Assembly (NCBI GenBank): GCA_029260635.1
Contig: JAJDCW010000051.1
Coordinates: 1-55,035 of the forward strand
Direction: 5' to 3'
DNA from: Phycisphaeraceae bacterium
GTDB taxonomy: Bacteria > Planctomycetota > Phycisphaerae > Phycisphaerales > Phycisphaeraceae
Length of the DNA stretch: 55,035 nt
The notes beneath the pieces are model-generated. The model searched no databases, was not told the DNA's origin, and saw only the letters and a program-made list of their open reading frames with translations. This document shows positions 1 through 8,750 of the stretch, piece by piece. Made by a program: the position numbers and the translations under genes. Numbering within the stretch: the first letter of the stretch is position 1; each line of letters starts with the position of its first letter.

Positions 1-420
1 CCCCCCAGCCACAACCACCCCCATGCGCACAAACCTGTCGCACCGGCCAATAGTAGACCCCCAACTTTTTCTCAACGGCTACGAATGCAGCCTGGAAAAC
101 TCCCGGGGGCGACAATCTCACGACGGCGTCGACGGCTACCCTGAGTATCCAAAGATTAAAAGGACCAGGACTCGAGGGCTGCCCCCACGGAACGATATGC
201 TCAAAAGGTATATCCGGTGACGGGACTTGGTAGCGGACGCCCCGGCTAGATGACGGACCCCCGGCCCCCGAATTACTTTCCGGGGACTCGGGGCCCCGGG
301 TTCCTTCCAAGGCAGTCGGGGTACAGGACACGGCCCCGGCCTGGTCCCGACGCGCCCGTGCCTGCCGTTACCGCCGGAACCTCGTGGGTTTTTGATTTAT
401 GATTTATGATGTGAAGAACA
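1..420. other. Non-coding, GC-rich stretch at window edge
   Basis: No credible gene is visible. A short open frame at 23-220 has no ribosome binding site and its composition does not look protein-like. The segment 258-300 holds an imperfect GC-rich inverted repeat (C-rich arm 258-271, G-rich arm 288-300) that could fold into a hairpin. It may be the 3' end of a transcript entering from outside the window, but no U-tract follows it. Confidence 0.4.
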
Positions 421-636
421 AGAATTAACCACAGAGACAAAGAGGCACAGAGGCGAAAAGATCCGGGGTGATCCGCATATGATGCGGATTGCGCAGGTCA
501 GGATTGTTTAGCGTCGCGACTTGTCGCGCCTATTCTTATTTCCGAATCTTCGTCATCTGCGCAATCTGCGGATACTCCCCTCCCCGGCTTATTCTTCTAC
601 GCGCATCCCTCCGCGCGCTCCGCGGTTAATTTTTTT
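421..636. repeat. Dispersed palindromic intergenic repeat, copy 1
   Basis: The left end reads TTAACCACAGAGACAAAGAG (from about 426) and the right end reads CGCGGTTAA (621-629), giving an outer inverted pair. Inside, GATTGCGCAG (487-496) pairs with CTGCGCAATC in the arm 545-574. That 30-nt inner right arm matches the corresponding arm of copy 2 (40160-40189) at 27 of 30 positions by eye. TTCTTCT and GGTTAA modules are shared too. The element sits just past the 3' end of the minus-strand CDGSH gene and ends in a 9-T run (630-638). It may act as an mRNA 3' structure, or it may be a non-autonomous repeat. Confidence 0.7.
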
Positions 637-653
637 TTCACTGCACCTACCAA

Positions 654-866
654 CTAAACATCATCCTCGCGCACCTCGACGACCTGCTTGCGGTCTTTGT
701 CGTAGACGTGCAGCTTCCCATCATCCTCGGCCTTGCGGCAGACCTTGTGGCTGCCGTCACACATCGGCAGGTTCTGGCTGAGCCCGCAGGCGCATACCCA
801 GACGCTCTTCTCCTGCGGGGGGATCTCAATCGGTCCGGTCGCTTCGTGACGGATCAGTCTTGGCAT
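654..866 (-). CDS. CDGSH-type iron-sulfur protein
   Basis: A 70-residue protein with the CDGSH 2Fe-2S signature: Cys-Ala-Cys, nine residues, then the Cys-Asp-Gly-Ser-His core (CACGLSQNLPMCDGSHK). This gives the three-Cys, one-His ligation typical of mitoNEET-like domains. The single compact domain has no signal peptide or membrane anchor, so it is probably a soluble cytoplasmic electron-transfer or cluster-carrier protein. The exact partner is unknown. It starts at an ATG preceded by a weak GAGAG. It is divergent from hemC, with 330 nt between them. The charged C-terminal tail is family-typical only in being short and variable. Confidence 0.9.
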   Translation of the reverse strand: MPRLIRHEATGPIEIPPQEKSVWVCACGLSQNLPMCDGSHKVCRKAEDDGKLHVYDKDRKQVVEVREDDV

Positions 867-904
867 GGTTTCTCTCGGGGGTAAGGGTAGGGTCGGCCAG
901 TCAA

Positions 905-920
905 ATTGTATGCTTCATAC
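905..920 (-). promoter_or_regulatory. Possible operator/-10 region of the CDGSH gene
   Basis: GTATG-CTT-CATAC (908-920) is a perfect 5+5 dyad about 40 nt upstream of the CDGSH start. On the minus strand it overlaps TACAAT (910-905), which is close to a -10 box. No good -35 is seen at the right distance, so this is only a candidate site. The rest of the 867-1196 intergenic region holds no gene. It does have a second inverted pair, CGGTTGA/TCAACCG, at 970-997. Confidence 0.3.
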
Positions 921-1196
921 CACACAACCGGGCGGCGGGCACCATCCACGCCGGCGGGCCGTGAGTCGTCGGTTGACGACCGTTAACAAATCAACCGCCC
1001 GAAGTCAAGACAAAACATGTGGTCCATACAACATTCACGGTTTGCATAATCGCGCCAAATTGATTGTAATCGCCCCCCCACGCCACCGATCGGGCGTGAG
1101 GCCGGTACCGAATTTTCTTACCGTGTATTTCAGTAAATTAAACAACACAACACGTCGATTTGACGTTATAGTATCGCTCGGTGGGAGCACCCAAAC

Positions 1197-2267
1197 TTGC
1201 GAAGAAGCCAAAAACCCATAGTGATCGCCGCACGCCGCAGCCCCCTGTCTAAAATCCAGGCCGAGATCGTAGGCGGCCGGATCAAGAAGCTGCACCCTAA
1301 GATCGACGTGCAATACGTCTGGGTCGAAACACAAGGCGACAAGGCCGTCGGCGAATCCCTCGCGGACAAGGGCGGCAAGGGCCTGTTCACCCGAGACCTC
1401 GAACAGCTGCTGCTGGATAACAAGGCCGACATCGCCATCCACAGCCTTAAGGACCTGCCCGCCACCGACACGACCGGCCTGGTCCTCGCCGCCGTCCCAA
1501 GGCGCGCGGATGCAAGAGACTGTCTGGTCACACCTAACGGCTTCGCATCTATCGAAAAACTGCCCAAGGGCGCGGTCGTTGGCACCGCCAGCCCCAGACG
1601 CGCGGCGCAACTGCTCAAACTCCGACCCGACCTGAAGATCGACCTGCTCCGCGGCAACGTGCAGACGCGCCTCGACCAGGTCCTCAAGCCTGACGGCGCA
1701 AAGCGTTACGACGCGACACTGCTCGCGTTCGCCGGCCTGAACCGTCTGGGTCTAACCGAGTACACGAAGGTCGCCCTGCCGGTTGAACAGATCATGCCCT
1801 CCGCCTGTCAGGGCGCGTTGGCCGTGCAGTGTCGGGCGAATGACAACGTCACCCTGACCCGCTGCCTGCCCCTGAATAACCCCGAGGCCTCGACCGCCGT
1901 GCATGCCGAACGCCAGGTCGTCGCAGGACTTGGTGGCGATTGTCACAGCCCGATCGCGGTATTTGCCGAGCAATCCAAGCAGCCACCGACCCCCGCCAAG
2001 CGCAACGCCGACGCCCACTGGTTCCGCCTGCGGGTCCGTGTCCTGTCCGGCGATGGCAGCCAGTGCCTGGAAACCGACGATCAGGTCAAGACCAAGGACC
2101 TCCGCCGGCTGGTCAAGAAGGTCATCAAGGACCTCAACGCACGTGGGGCTCAAGACCTCCTGGCGACCGGCTGCGAGATCACCCCCCGGGTGGCTCCCAA
2201 GAGCGCCGCCACTGCCAGCCCGCCCCCGGCCGAGTCCGTCCCAAGGGTCTCGGCCACCCCGGCCTGA
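1197..2267 (+). CDS. hemC: Hydroxymethylbilane synthase (porphobilinogen deaminase)
   Basis: Polymerises four porphobilinogen molecules into hydroxymethylbilane in tetrapyrrole (haem) synthesis in the cytoplasm. The N-terminus carries the family's IAARRSPLS motif, followed by VETQGDKA and KGLFTRDLEQ. The middle has HSLKDLPA and GTASPRRAAQL with substrate-binding arginines, then LLRGNVQTRL. The dipyrromethane-cofactor cysteine lies in GLGGDCHSPIAV. At 356 residues it is longer than the usual ~310, because of a Pro/Ala/Ser-rich tail over the last ~25 residues. It starts at TTG 1197, with GGGAG nine nt upstream. No other haem gene is adjacent. Confidence 0.95.
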   Translation: MRRSQKPIVIAARRSPLSKIQAEIVGGRIKKLHPKIDVQYVWVETQGDKAVGESLADKGGKGLFTRDLEQLLLDNKADIAIHSLKDLPATDTTGLVLAAVPRRADARDCLVTPNGFASIEKLPKGAVVGTASPRRAAQLLKLRPDLKIDLLRGNVQTRLDQVLKPDGAKRYDATLLAFAGLNRLGLTEYTKVALPVEQIMPSACQGALAVQCRANDNVTLTRCLPLNNPEASTAVHAERQVVAGLGGDCHSPIAVFAEQSKQPPTPAKRNADAHWFRLRVRVLSGDGSQCLETDDQVKTKDLRRLVKKVIKDLNARGAQDLLATGCEITPRVAPKSAATASPPPAESVPRVSATPA

Positions 2268-2417
2268 TCCGCGATCTGCATGCCCGGCAGCGGCACGCCT
2301 CCCCGCAAATAGCCCCAATCCCGGACCTGATTTACGTCATAATCTGCCGGCCAGACCGACTAATCCTCTGTCCGGACCGCATCCGACTCGTTGCGGGTCA
2401 ACGCCCGGCGATTTCTG

Positions 2418-2423
2418 TATAAT
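2418..2423 (+). promoter_or_regulatory. Consensus -10 box ahead of tpiA
   Basis: A perfect TATAAT lies 50 nt before the tpiA GTG start. No convincing -35 is found at 16-18 nt; the nearest TTGCGG is 21 nt away. It may be a promoter for tpiA-secG-yicC. Confidence 0.35.
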
Positions 2424-2473
2424 GCCCGGCCCGGATATACCCCCGGACCCACCCCTGAATACTGGAGAATTAG

Positions 2474-3262
<789 letters not shown>

Positions 3263-3285
3263 GCACGAATCAAAGAGACATACCC

Positions 3286-3783
3286 ATGCAGCTCACGCTT
3301 ACACTCGGTGCCAATTTCCTGGTCTTAACCCTGGGGACGTTCTTCATCCTGACCTGTATCTTCATGATGCTGGTCATCCTCATCCAGAAGCCCAAGGGCG
3401 GCGGCCTCAGCGGCGCGTTCGGCGGGGCCGGCGGGTCGGCCCAGGCGGCCTTCGGTGCCAAGACCGGCGACCTGCTGACCACCATCACCATCGGCTGCTT
3501 CATCGCCTTCCTGGGCCTGGCGATCGGCCTGGTCTACGCGATCCGTGACGACGTCACCCCCAAGACCGCGCCTGTCACGCCCGCCGTGAGCCCGACCAAT
3601 ACCGGAACAACCGGGGGCACAACGCCTGGCGGCACCACCTCGGGCACAACAACCGGCACCGTCACGACCGAATCGGCTGGGGCCGCAGAGGACCCGGCTA
3701 AGACGCTCGGCGAAGCGGGTGACGCCGCCACGGACGCGACCGATGTGCCCGCCGACACGCCCGTAACCGACACGCAACCCTAG
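3286..3783 (+). CDS. secG: Preprotein translocase subunit SecG
   Basis: Small integral subunit of the SecYEG channel that assists SecA-driven export. Two membrane segments (about residues 10-32 and 60-85) flank the conserved cytoplasmic loop with QKPKGGGLSGAFGG and a following AFGAKTGD. The topology and loop are diagnostic of SecG. The protein is 165 residues, against a usual 70-110. The excess is a Thr/Gly/Ala-rich low-complexity tail from about residue 90, ending in an acidic Asp/Ala/Thr stretch. It follows tpiA closely and precedes yicC. Confidence 0.93.
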   Translation: MQLTLTLGANFLVLTLGTFFILTCIFMMLVILIQKPKGGGLSGAFGGAGGSAQAAFGAKTGDLLTTITIGCFIAFLGLAIGLVYAIRDDVTPKTAPVTPAVSPTNTGTTGGTTPGGTTSGTTTGTVTTESAGAAEDPAKTLGEAGDAATDATDVPADTPVTDTQP

Positions 3784-3865
3784 ACTGGACAGCCACGGCA
3801 GATTAGGGTGAAGTGGTGTTTATGAGCATCACCCCCCCCACCGCGGCCCCCACCGGAGCGACGCT

Positions 3866-4762
3866 TTGATCCGATCGATGACCGGCTTTGGCGACGCCTC
3901 CACCCAGTCCGGCGGGGTCCACTACAGCGTCGAGCTGCGAAGCCTGAACAACAAATATTTCAAGTGTTCAGTGCGCCTGCCTGACGAGTTCCAGGGCATG
4001 GAGGCCGAGCTGGAAGCGAAGCTGCGCAAACGTGTCTCGCGTGGTTCGTTCACGATGACTGTGAAGTTCAAGACCACCGACGCCCAGGCCGTGTCCCGCG
4101 TCAACGACGACGCGATCATGAGCTACCTGGCGCACCTGGAAACCATCCACGGCAAGATCCAGGACCGCGCCGTTCAGATCGATCTGACCCAATTACTTGT
4201 CCTGCCGGGCGTGTTGCAGCCGGCGCAGGACGAGGCGTCTCTGTTGAATAAGTCCAAGCCGATCGTGGCGAAGTTGCTGGACGAGGCGACCGACAAGCTG
4301 CTGGCGATGCGCGTCACGGAGGGCCAGGCGCTGGCAGAAGACCTGACCAAGCACCTGGACCTGATCATGAGCCGGATGAAACGGATCGGTGAGCGTGCCC
4401 CGTCGGTCATCGAGGAATACCACCAGCGGCTTCGCAACCGGATGGATGAGCTATTGGCCAAGGCCGAGTTGAAGGCCGACGAGTCGGCGTTGATCCGAGA
4501 GGTTGCGGTGTTCGCCGAGCGTGCCGACATCAGCGAAGAGGTCACGCGGATGGCCGGACACGTCGCACAGTTCCACGAGATCATCGCCAACGGCAGCGAC
4601 TCCGAGCCCGTCGGCCGGACGCTGGACTTCCTGGCTCAGGAGATGCTGCGCGAGGCGAACACGATCGGCAGCAAGAGCAACGACGCCGAGATCAGTCGGG
4701 CGATGATCGAGGCGAAAACCGCCGTCGATCGGATCAAAGAACAGGTCCAGAACGCCGAGTAG
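3866..4762 (+). CDS. yicC: YicC family endoribonuclease-like protein
   Basis: Member of the YicC/YloC family, reported to be endoribonucleases acting in RNA turnover. The N-terminus MIRSMTGFGDAS, the ELRSLNNKYF segment and the C-terminal block (GRTLDFLAQEMLREANTIGSKS, then a final KEQVQN) are hallmark family motifs over the full 298-residue length. It starts at TTG 3866, with GGAG about eight nt upstream, giving the family-typical MIRSMTGFG; ATG 3878 would remove the first residues of this motif. It is last in the apparent tpiA-secG-yicC run. Confidence 0.92.
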   Translation: MIRSMTGFGDASTQSGGVHYSVELRSLNNKYFKCSVRLPDEFQGMEAELEAKLRKRVSRGSFTMTVKFKTTDAQAVSRVNDDAIMSYLAHLETIHGKIQDRAVQIDLTQLLVLPGVLQPAQDEASLLNKSKPIVAKLLDEATDKLLAMRVTEGQALAEDLTKHLDLIMSRMKRIGERAPSVIEEYHQRLRNRMDELLAKAELKADESALIREVAVFAERADISEEVTRMAGHVAQFHEIIANGSDSEPVGRTLDFLAQEMLREANTIGSKSNDAEISRAMIEAKTAVDRIKEQVQNAE

Positions 4763-4883
4763 CTCCCGGACGTATTAAACCTGCCGGGGAACAAACTGGG
4801 AAAGCCACCTTACACACGGCCTCGGAAATTCCCACGGGTTTCCCGGGATAGTGCCGGGGGTAACCGGGGGTGGATAGTACGAT

Positions 4884-6044
4884 ATGGACGATCAGAGCCC
4901 GACAACAGCAGCACACGCGGGCGCCGACGCGATTAAAACCCCGGGCGGGTCGGTGTCGGGTCTGTCCGCGATCGGGAGCATGCCGACCGACGCGGAGGGC
5001 CGATCGGTCTTCGCCGCCGATGAGTTGGCGATCGTACTGTCGCACTACCGGATCGGGTTGATCGACACCATCAAGCAGTTCAATCGCGGTTCGCGCAAAG
5101 CCCCGAAGCTGGTGATCCGCTCGGACCTGGGGCTGTTTCTTTTAAAGCGCCGGGCCCACGGGCGGGACGACCCGTTCAAGGTCGCCTTCACGCACGGGAT
5201 CCAGCTCCGCCTTGGCGAGCAGGGTTTCCCGCTGCCGAGGCTGATCGGGACCCGGCGGGACAACAACTCGATGGTGCAATACCTCGGGCAGGTCTACGAG
5301 CTGTTCGAGTTTGTCCGGGGCACCGGGTACGACCGGTCGGTGCAGGCGACTCAAAGCGCCGGGGCGACATTGGCGAAATTCCACACGTTACTCGCCGACT
5401 ACAAGCCGCACTTCAAGCCGCCTAAGGGGACGTACCACGCGGCCCCGGTGGTGATCTCTTCGCTGTCGGTGCTCACCGGCGCACTAATGAAACCCGCCAC
5501 GGGTGATCCGGCCGTGAGTGAGAACGAAGCCAACCAGATCACCGACGCGTTGGACCGCATCTACAACGACGCGGCCGACCGGGCGGACGAGCTTGGCTTA
5601 ACTGAGATGCCGATGCAGGTCGGGCACAGCGACTGGCACCCGGGAAATATGCTGTTTAATGAGAAGCGCGTGGTCGCGGTGATCGACTACGACGCGGCAC
5701 GTCTGCTGCCCCGCGTGATCGATGTCGCCAACGGGGCGCTGCAATTCTCCATCCAGGGCAGGGGCGAGGACACCGGGCGCTGGCCGGAACAGGTGGACGA
5801 AGACCGTTTCGAAGGGTTTTTCCAGGGGTATCGTTCCGTGACCAACGGGGAGCTTACCCGGGCCGAGAAACAGACCGTGCCCTGGCTGATGATCCAGGCG
5901 CTGGTCGCCGAGAGCGTGATCCCGGTCGCGGCAACGGGTATGTTCTCCAGTATGAACGGCGCGGATTTCCTGAAAATGGTATTGCGCAAGGTCCACTGGA
6001 TACAGGCAAACCATACGCAATTGATCGAGATGATTGATGCCTGA
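4884..6044 (+). CDS. APH-fold phosphotransferase (aminoglycoside/homoserine kinase-like)
   Basis: A protein-kinase-like small-molecule kinase of 386 residues. The Brenner motif is GHSDWHPGNMLF (about residue 240), with the catalytic Asp and metal-binding Asn. The second metal motif is VIDYDAARLLPRV, and the ATP-side lysine lies in FLLKRRA. The N-terminal ~50 residues are low-complexity. The substrate cannot be told: APH-type folds phosphorylate antibiotics, homoserine, choline or fructosamine, and nothing in the context favours resistance. It overlaps the next gene by eight nt, so the two are translationally coupled. The start ATG 4884 has only a weak purine-rich site upstream. Confidence 0.8.
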   Translation: MDDQSPTTAAHAGADAIKTPGGSVSGLSAIGSMPTDAEGRSVFAADELAIVLSHYRIGLIDTIKQFNRGSRKAPKLVIRSDLGLFLLKRRAHGRDDPFKVAFTHGIQLRLGEQGFPLPRLIGTRRDNNSMVQYLGQVYELFEFVRGTGYDRSVQATQSAGATLAKFHTLLADYKPHFKPPKGTYHAAPVVISSLSVLTGALMKPATGDPAVSENEANQITDALDRIYNDAADRADELGLTEMPMQVGHSDWHPGNMLFNEKRVVAVIDYDAARLLPRVIDVANGALQFSIQGRGEDTGRWPEQVDEDRFEGFFQGYRSVTNGELTRAEKQTVPWLMIQALVAESVIPVAATGMFSSMNGADFLKMVLRKVHWIQANHTQLIEMIDA

Positions 6045-6870
6045 AAATCGGATCAAAACCCGGACGTGTCGGACGGATTCACCGCTTCGTAGGCCGTGGG
6101 CGACGCGCAGTCAGATCGTAACGATCCTGTTGATGTGTGGTGTTCTGTGGCACCCGGTCACGGCACAGGCACAGGACATTACCGCTTATTCCGATGACGC
6201 CCAGGTGCTTGCGGACCTGGGTAGTGAGGATTACGCCGTGAGGCAGGCTGCGACGAGACGATTGCTTCAGGATGATGATCTAACCCAGGACGATCTGGAT
6301 CGGCTGTTCGTCCAATGTGAAACACCCGAGCAGCGCCACCGACTTCTGAGGATCGCCCGGCACCACGACATCCGCCGCATGATCGAGACCCGTTTCCGAG
6401 ACACGACCGGGCCGGGGTCGATGGGCCTGTCACACACGGTGGTCCAGGTAAGAACGGAAGAGGCGGACGAATCACAGGCACAGCCGCGTACCGGGGTGAT
6501 GGCGGCTCTGACGCTGCCGGGCTTCCCCGCCTACGCGACCATGGACCCGGGCGACGTGATTATCGAATTCGACGGGCAACCCATCCCGGAGAAAGTTATC
6601 GGCCAGACGTTTCTTCAGATGATCAAGGCCAAGCGTGCCGGGGATACGATCAGGATGACGGTCGTGCGCAACGGGTCCACCGTAGAGGTCCAGATGACAT
6701 TGAATAATTCACAGGCACTGAGCGAGGCGTACGACATCAATGGGGTCACGCTGAATAACCCTTACCGTAAACAGTGGGCGCAGACCCGCGAAGCGATGTT
6801 GTCGTTGGTGGAAGCTGAGGGTCCGGACGATGACAGCCCGGACGCCCCCGCCACCGAACCCGCGCCGTAG
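6037..6870 (+). CDS. Secreted PDZ-domain protein
   Basis: A protein of about 277 residues whose N-terminus is basic (to about residue 30), followed by a hydrophobic segment ending in TAQAQ. This fits a signal peptide. Residues ~45-125 are helical with an HEAT-like flavour (EDYAVRQAATRRLL). Residues ~145-230 form a PDZ domain, with MDPGDVIIEFDGQPI and GDTIRMTVVRNG matching the ligand-groove strands. No protease triad is visible, so it is an adaptor or scaffold rather than a DegP-type enzyme. ATG 6037 is chosen over TTG 6034, three nt earlier. It overlaps the kinase stop. Confidence 0.75.
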   Translation: MPENRIKTRTCRTDSPLRRPWATRSQIVTILLMCGVLWHPVTAQAQDITAYSDDAQVLADLGSEDYAVRQAATRRLLQDDDLTQDDLDRLFVQCETPEQRHRLLRIARHHDIRRMIETRFRDTTGPGSMGLSHTVVQVRTEEADESQAQPRTGVMAALTLPGFPAYATMDPGDVIIEFDGQPIPEKVIGQTFLQMIKAKRAGDTIRMTVVRNGSTVEVQMTLNNSQALSEAYDINGVTLNNPYRKQWAQTREAMLSLVEAEGPDDDSPDAPATEPAP

Positions 6871-6884
6871 CCGGACATAGCAAC

Positions 6885-8141
6885 TCATTCACCTTCAAGC
6901 CGGGCCTCAAATTGGATCATCTGACCGGGGACCAACCGGTCGCATTCGATCGACACGTCGTTGGCTGTCCCCACACGCGCCACCCGACAAACCCGCTGCT
7001 CACCCGGGGCCAGGCCCCGAAGCGACGTGTCGGAACGGAGCCCAGAGATGGCGGGGTAGGCGTCGTAGTAGATCGGGGCGACACCTGTATTTGACACCGT
7101 GATACGCGATCGCTCGCCGTCGGTCTCATAGCCGGTAACACGGAAGCGGTAGCCGGTCGCCATGCCCGCCTCCCGGATACGATCGGGCGTCTGGTAGCTT
7201 CGCTGATTATTCGCGAGCATGTAGGTGATGTGAAATCGTTCGGCGGCACGCTCGAAGCTCTCGCCGTGCGGCCCGTCGGGCGACAGGGCCTGCTGCTGGT
7301 CGTGCTGATTGTAGTAGCTGAACTCCCCGCCGGCGGGCGAGGCCTTGTAACGATCACGGCTAAAAAATGTCCAACAGGTTTCGTTGTACTCGCCGTGTGC
7401 CGCGTGCATGAATGAATCATCGAACAGGCCGAACTCAAGCACCAGCAGGTCGCGCTGCTCCGCAAAAGGGGTGCGCACGGCCTCGGCGGCGTCGATCGAG
7501 ATGCTCCAGGGCGTCACCTTAAACACTTCCGTCAGGTGTTTGAAGAATAAAGCCTGAAACGCCTTATCGGGGAACGTCTTGCCCAGCTCCATCGGGCCGT
7601 CGTAGATGTGGTACTCCGCCCAGAGCCCGAACCCGACCTGCACGAACGCGAGCCTGGGGTCCCGGTCATAGCGTTCGGCAAATTTAGTGTAGAAGTCGAG
7701 GGTAAAATCTTTCAGTGCCGGGTGGGACCAATCGCAGAACGCGGTGTCTTTGCCCTCACTCTTGGCGATGACTTCTTTGTAATCCGGCAACCGTTTGATA
7801 GACGCCGGGACGGCCGTCTCGGTGTATCCGGGGTAGATGTAGCGGAAGCGGAGTATCGCCTGATGCCCCCGCGAGGCGATCTGGTCGAGCAGGTCTTCGA
7901 CCGCTGACCAGTTGTAATTTCCCTCCGCATCGACGACGTGACTGAAAAGCATGTAAGCAAATTCCAGACGGATCGCATCTGAATCCGCGTGTTCGTTGTT
8001 GTGCCAGACGACAAGGCCGGTCATCGGCTGGACTTGGTCGATGGAGGAATTAAGCGCGAGTGGACGCCAGGTTTCGGCATGGGCCAAGCCGGAGAACAAG
8101 GCGATCATGCTGACGACGGCACACACATAGTTAAATGGCAT
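6885..8141 (-). CDS. Secreted DUF4832/DUF4874-like TIM-barrel protein
   Basis: A 418-residue exported protein whose signal peptide ends at HAETW. The body resembles the DUF4874/DUF4832 pair found in predicted glycoside-hydrolase-like proteins: an early segment with LRFRYIYPGY, a WAEYHIYDGP stretch, and a C-terminal beta domain (FRVTGYETDGE onward) ending in an Ig-like fold. I infer a carbohydrate-active or carbohydrate-binding role outside the cytoplasm; the catalytic residues are not established. The ATG at 8141 is chosen over an upstream frame extension to 8177, because GGAGG lies five nt before it and the signal peptide then begins properly. Confidence 0.65.
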   Translation of the reverse strand: MPFNYVCAVVSMIALFSGLAHAETWRPLALNSSIDQVQPMTGLVVWHNNEHADSDAIRLEFAYMLFSHVVDAEGNYNWSAVEDLLDQIASRGHQAILRFRYIYPGYTETAVPASIKRLPDYKEVIAKSEGKDTAFCDWSHPALKDFTLDFYTKFAERYDRDPRLAFVQVGFGLWAEYHIYDGPMELGKTFPDKAFQALFFKHLTEVFKVTPWSISIDAAEAVRTPFAEQRDLLVLEFGLFDDSFMHAAHGEYNETCWTFFSRDRYKASPAGGEFSYYNQHDQQQALSPDGPHGESFERAAERFHITYMLANNQRSYQTPDRIREAGMATGYRFRVTGYETDGERSRITVSNTGVAPIYYDAYPAISGLRSDTSLRGLAPGEQRVCRVARVGTANDVSIECDRLVPGQMIQFEARLEGE

Positions 8142-8447
8142 CGGAACCTCCGCCGGGTCTGGTGGACTGATCGGCAAACGACTTTTATCGCTATCTGCCT
8201 GGCCGAACGAAGCCTGCTCGGGTCAGGACGAGATGGATTATAGCCCGGGCCTGACGGGTCCAGGACTCATACTTGTTACAGACAACCCAGGCGTTACAGA
8301 CGGACCTTCGGGGTCACATACAAAACTAAAACGTGTCCCGGGCTTGGCGTCCGTATGGGTTATATCGTCTGTTTAGCGTGAGTTACGAGTACGTTTGGTG
8401 TATGGAACGCCGGTGGCCCGTCATGGGTGTGGCGGCTGGAGTTATCG
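8142..8447. other. Intergenic region between divergent genes
   Basis: No gene is seen. Two direct copies of GTTACAGAC lie 18 nt apart (8275-8283 and 8293-8301), a spacing close to two helical turns. They could be a regulator binding site; no clear promoter boxes are recognised. Confidence 0.3.
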
Positions 8448-8645
8448 ATGAAGGCCTGGTTGAACATGTTGGCGTGGTCGTTGGCGGTATCGGCCGTGGT
8501 CTATGCCGCGGTCGGCCCGGGTCTGGGGGTGCTGCACCGCAACCCGCTGGCGTGTCTGGGGGTCGGGCTGATTGGGCTCGGGCTGTGCATGGACCGGCGC
8601 CGCACGCTGGTGGCGGTAAAGGCGGAACGGGTGATACGCCGTTAG
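8448..8645 (+). CDS. Small hydrophobic protein, unknown function
   Basis: A 65-residue frame starting at ATG 8448, with GGAG six nt upstream. The sequence begins MKAWLNMLAWSLAVSAVV and has two hydrophobic stretches (about residues 3-22 and 33-50, with GLIGLGLCMD), then a basic tail. This fits a small two-helix inner-membrane protein. No family is recognised. The good ribosome site and membrane-protein composition argue for a real gene, but it could be spurious. Confidence 0.45.
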   Translation: MKAWLNMLAWSLAVSAVVYAAVGPGLGVLHRNPLACLGVGLIGLGLCMDRRRTLVAVKAERVIRR

Positions 8646-8681
8646 TTTACGGGGTTCAACTACATCTGACGCGCATTGAAA

Positions 8682-8708
8682 AAGCCCACGTTCCTGAAAC
8701 GTGGGCTT
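8682..8708 (-). terminator. Rho-independent terminator of the Ig/GH-like gene
   Basis: A perfect 11-bp stem (AAGCCCACGTT / AACGTGGGCTT) with a 5-nt loop is followed on the minus strand by a run of five T. It lies about 40 nt downstream of the minus-strand stop codon at 8751. It may also stop transcripts from the small plus-strand gene. Confidence 0.85.
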
Positions 8709-8750
8709 CGTCGTTTAGATGTGATTTGCAAGTTGTAAGCGTGCCGGCCG

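Noticed and set aside
23-220. Possible small protein at the window edge
   Set aside because: No ribosome site, Arg/Pro-rich shadow-like composition and no family resemblance.
421-636. CRISPR-like repeats in the first 700 bases
   Set aside because: The repeated words form one palindrome with unequal arms; there are no regular direct repeats with spacers.
2391-2396. TTGCGG as the -35 of the tpiA promoter
   Set aside because: It is 21 nt from the TATAAT box, too far for a normal sigma-70 promoter.
4763-4883. Terminator between yicC and the APH-fold kinase gene
   Set aside because: GC-rich partial complementarities (for example around GGGTTTCCCGGG) give only imperfect stems without a U-tract.
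4884-6044. Reading the APH-fold protein as an antibiotic-resistance determinant
   Set aside because: Only the general kinase motifs are shared; neighbours are housekeeping genes and no mobile element is attached.
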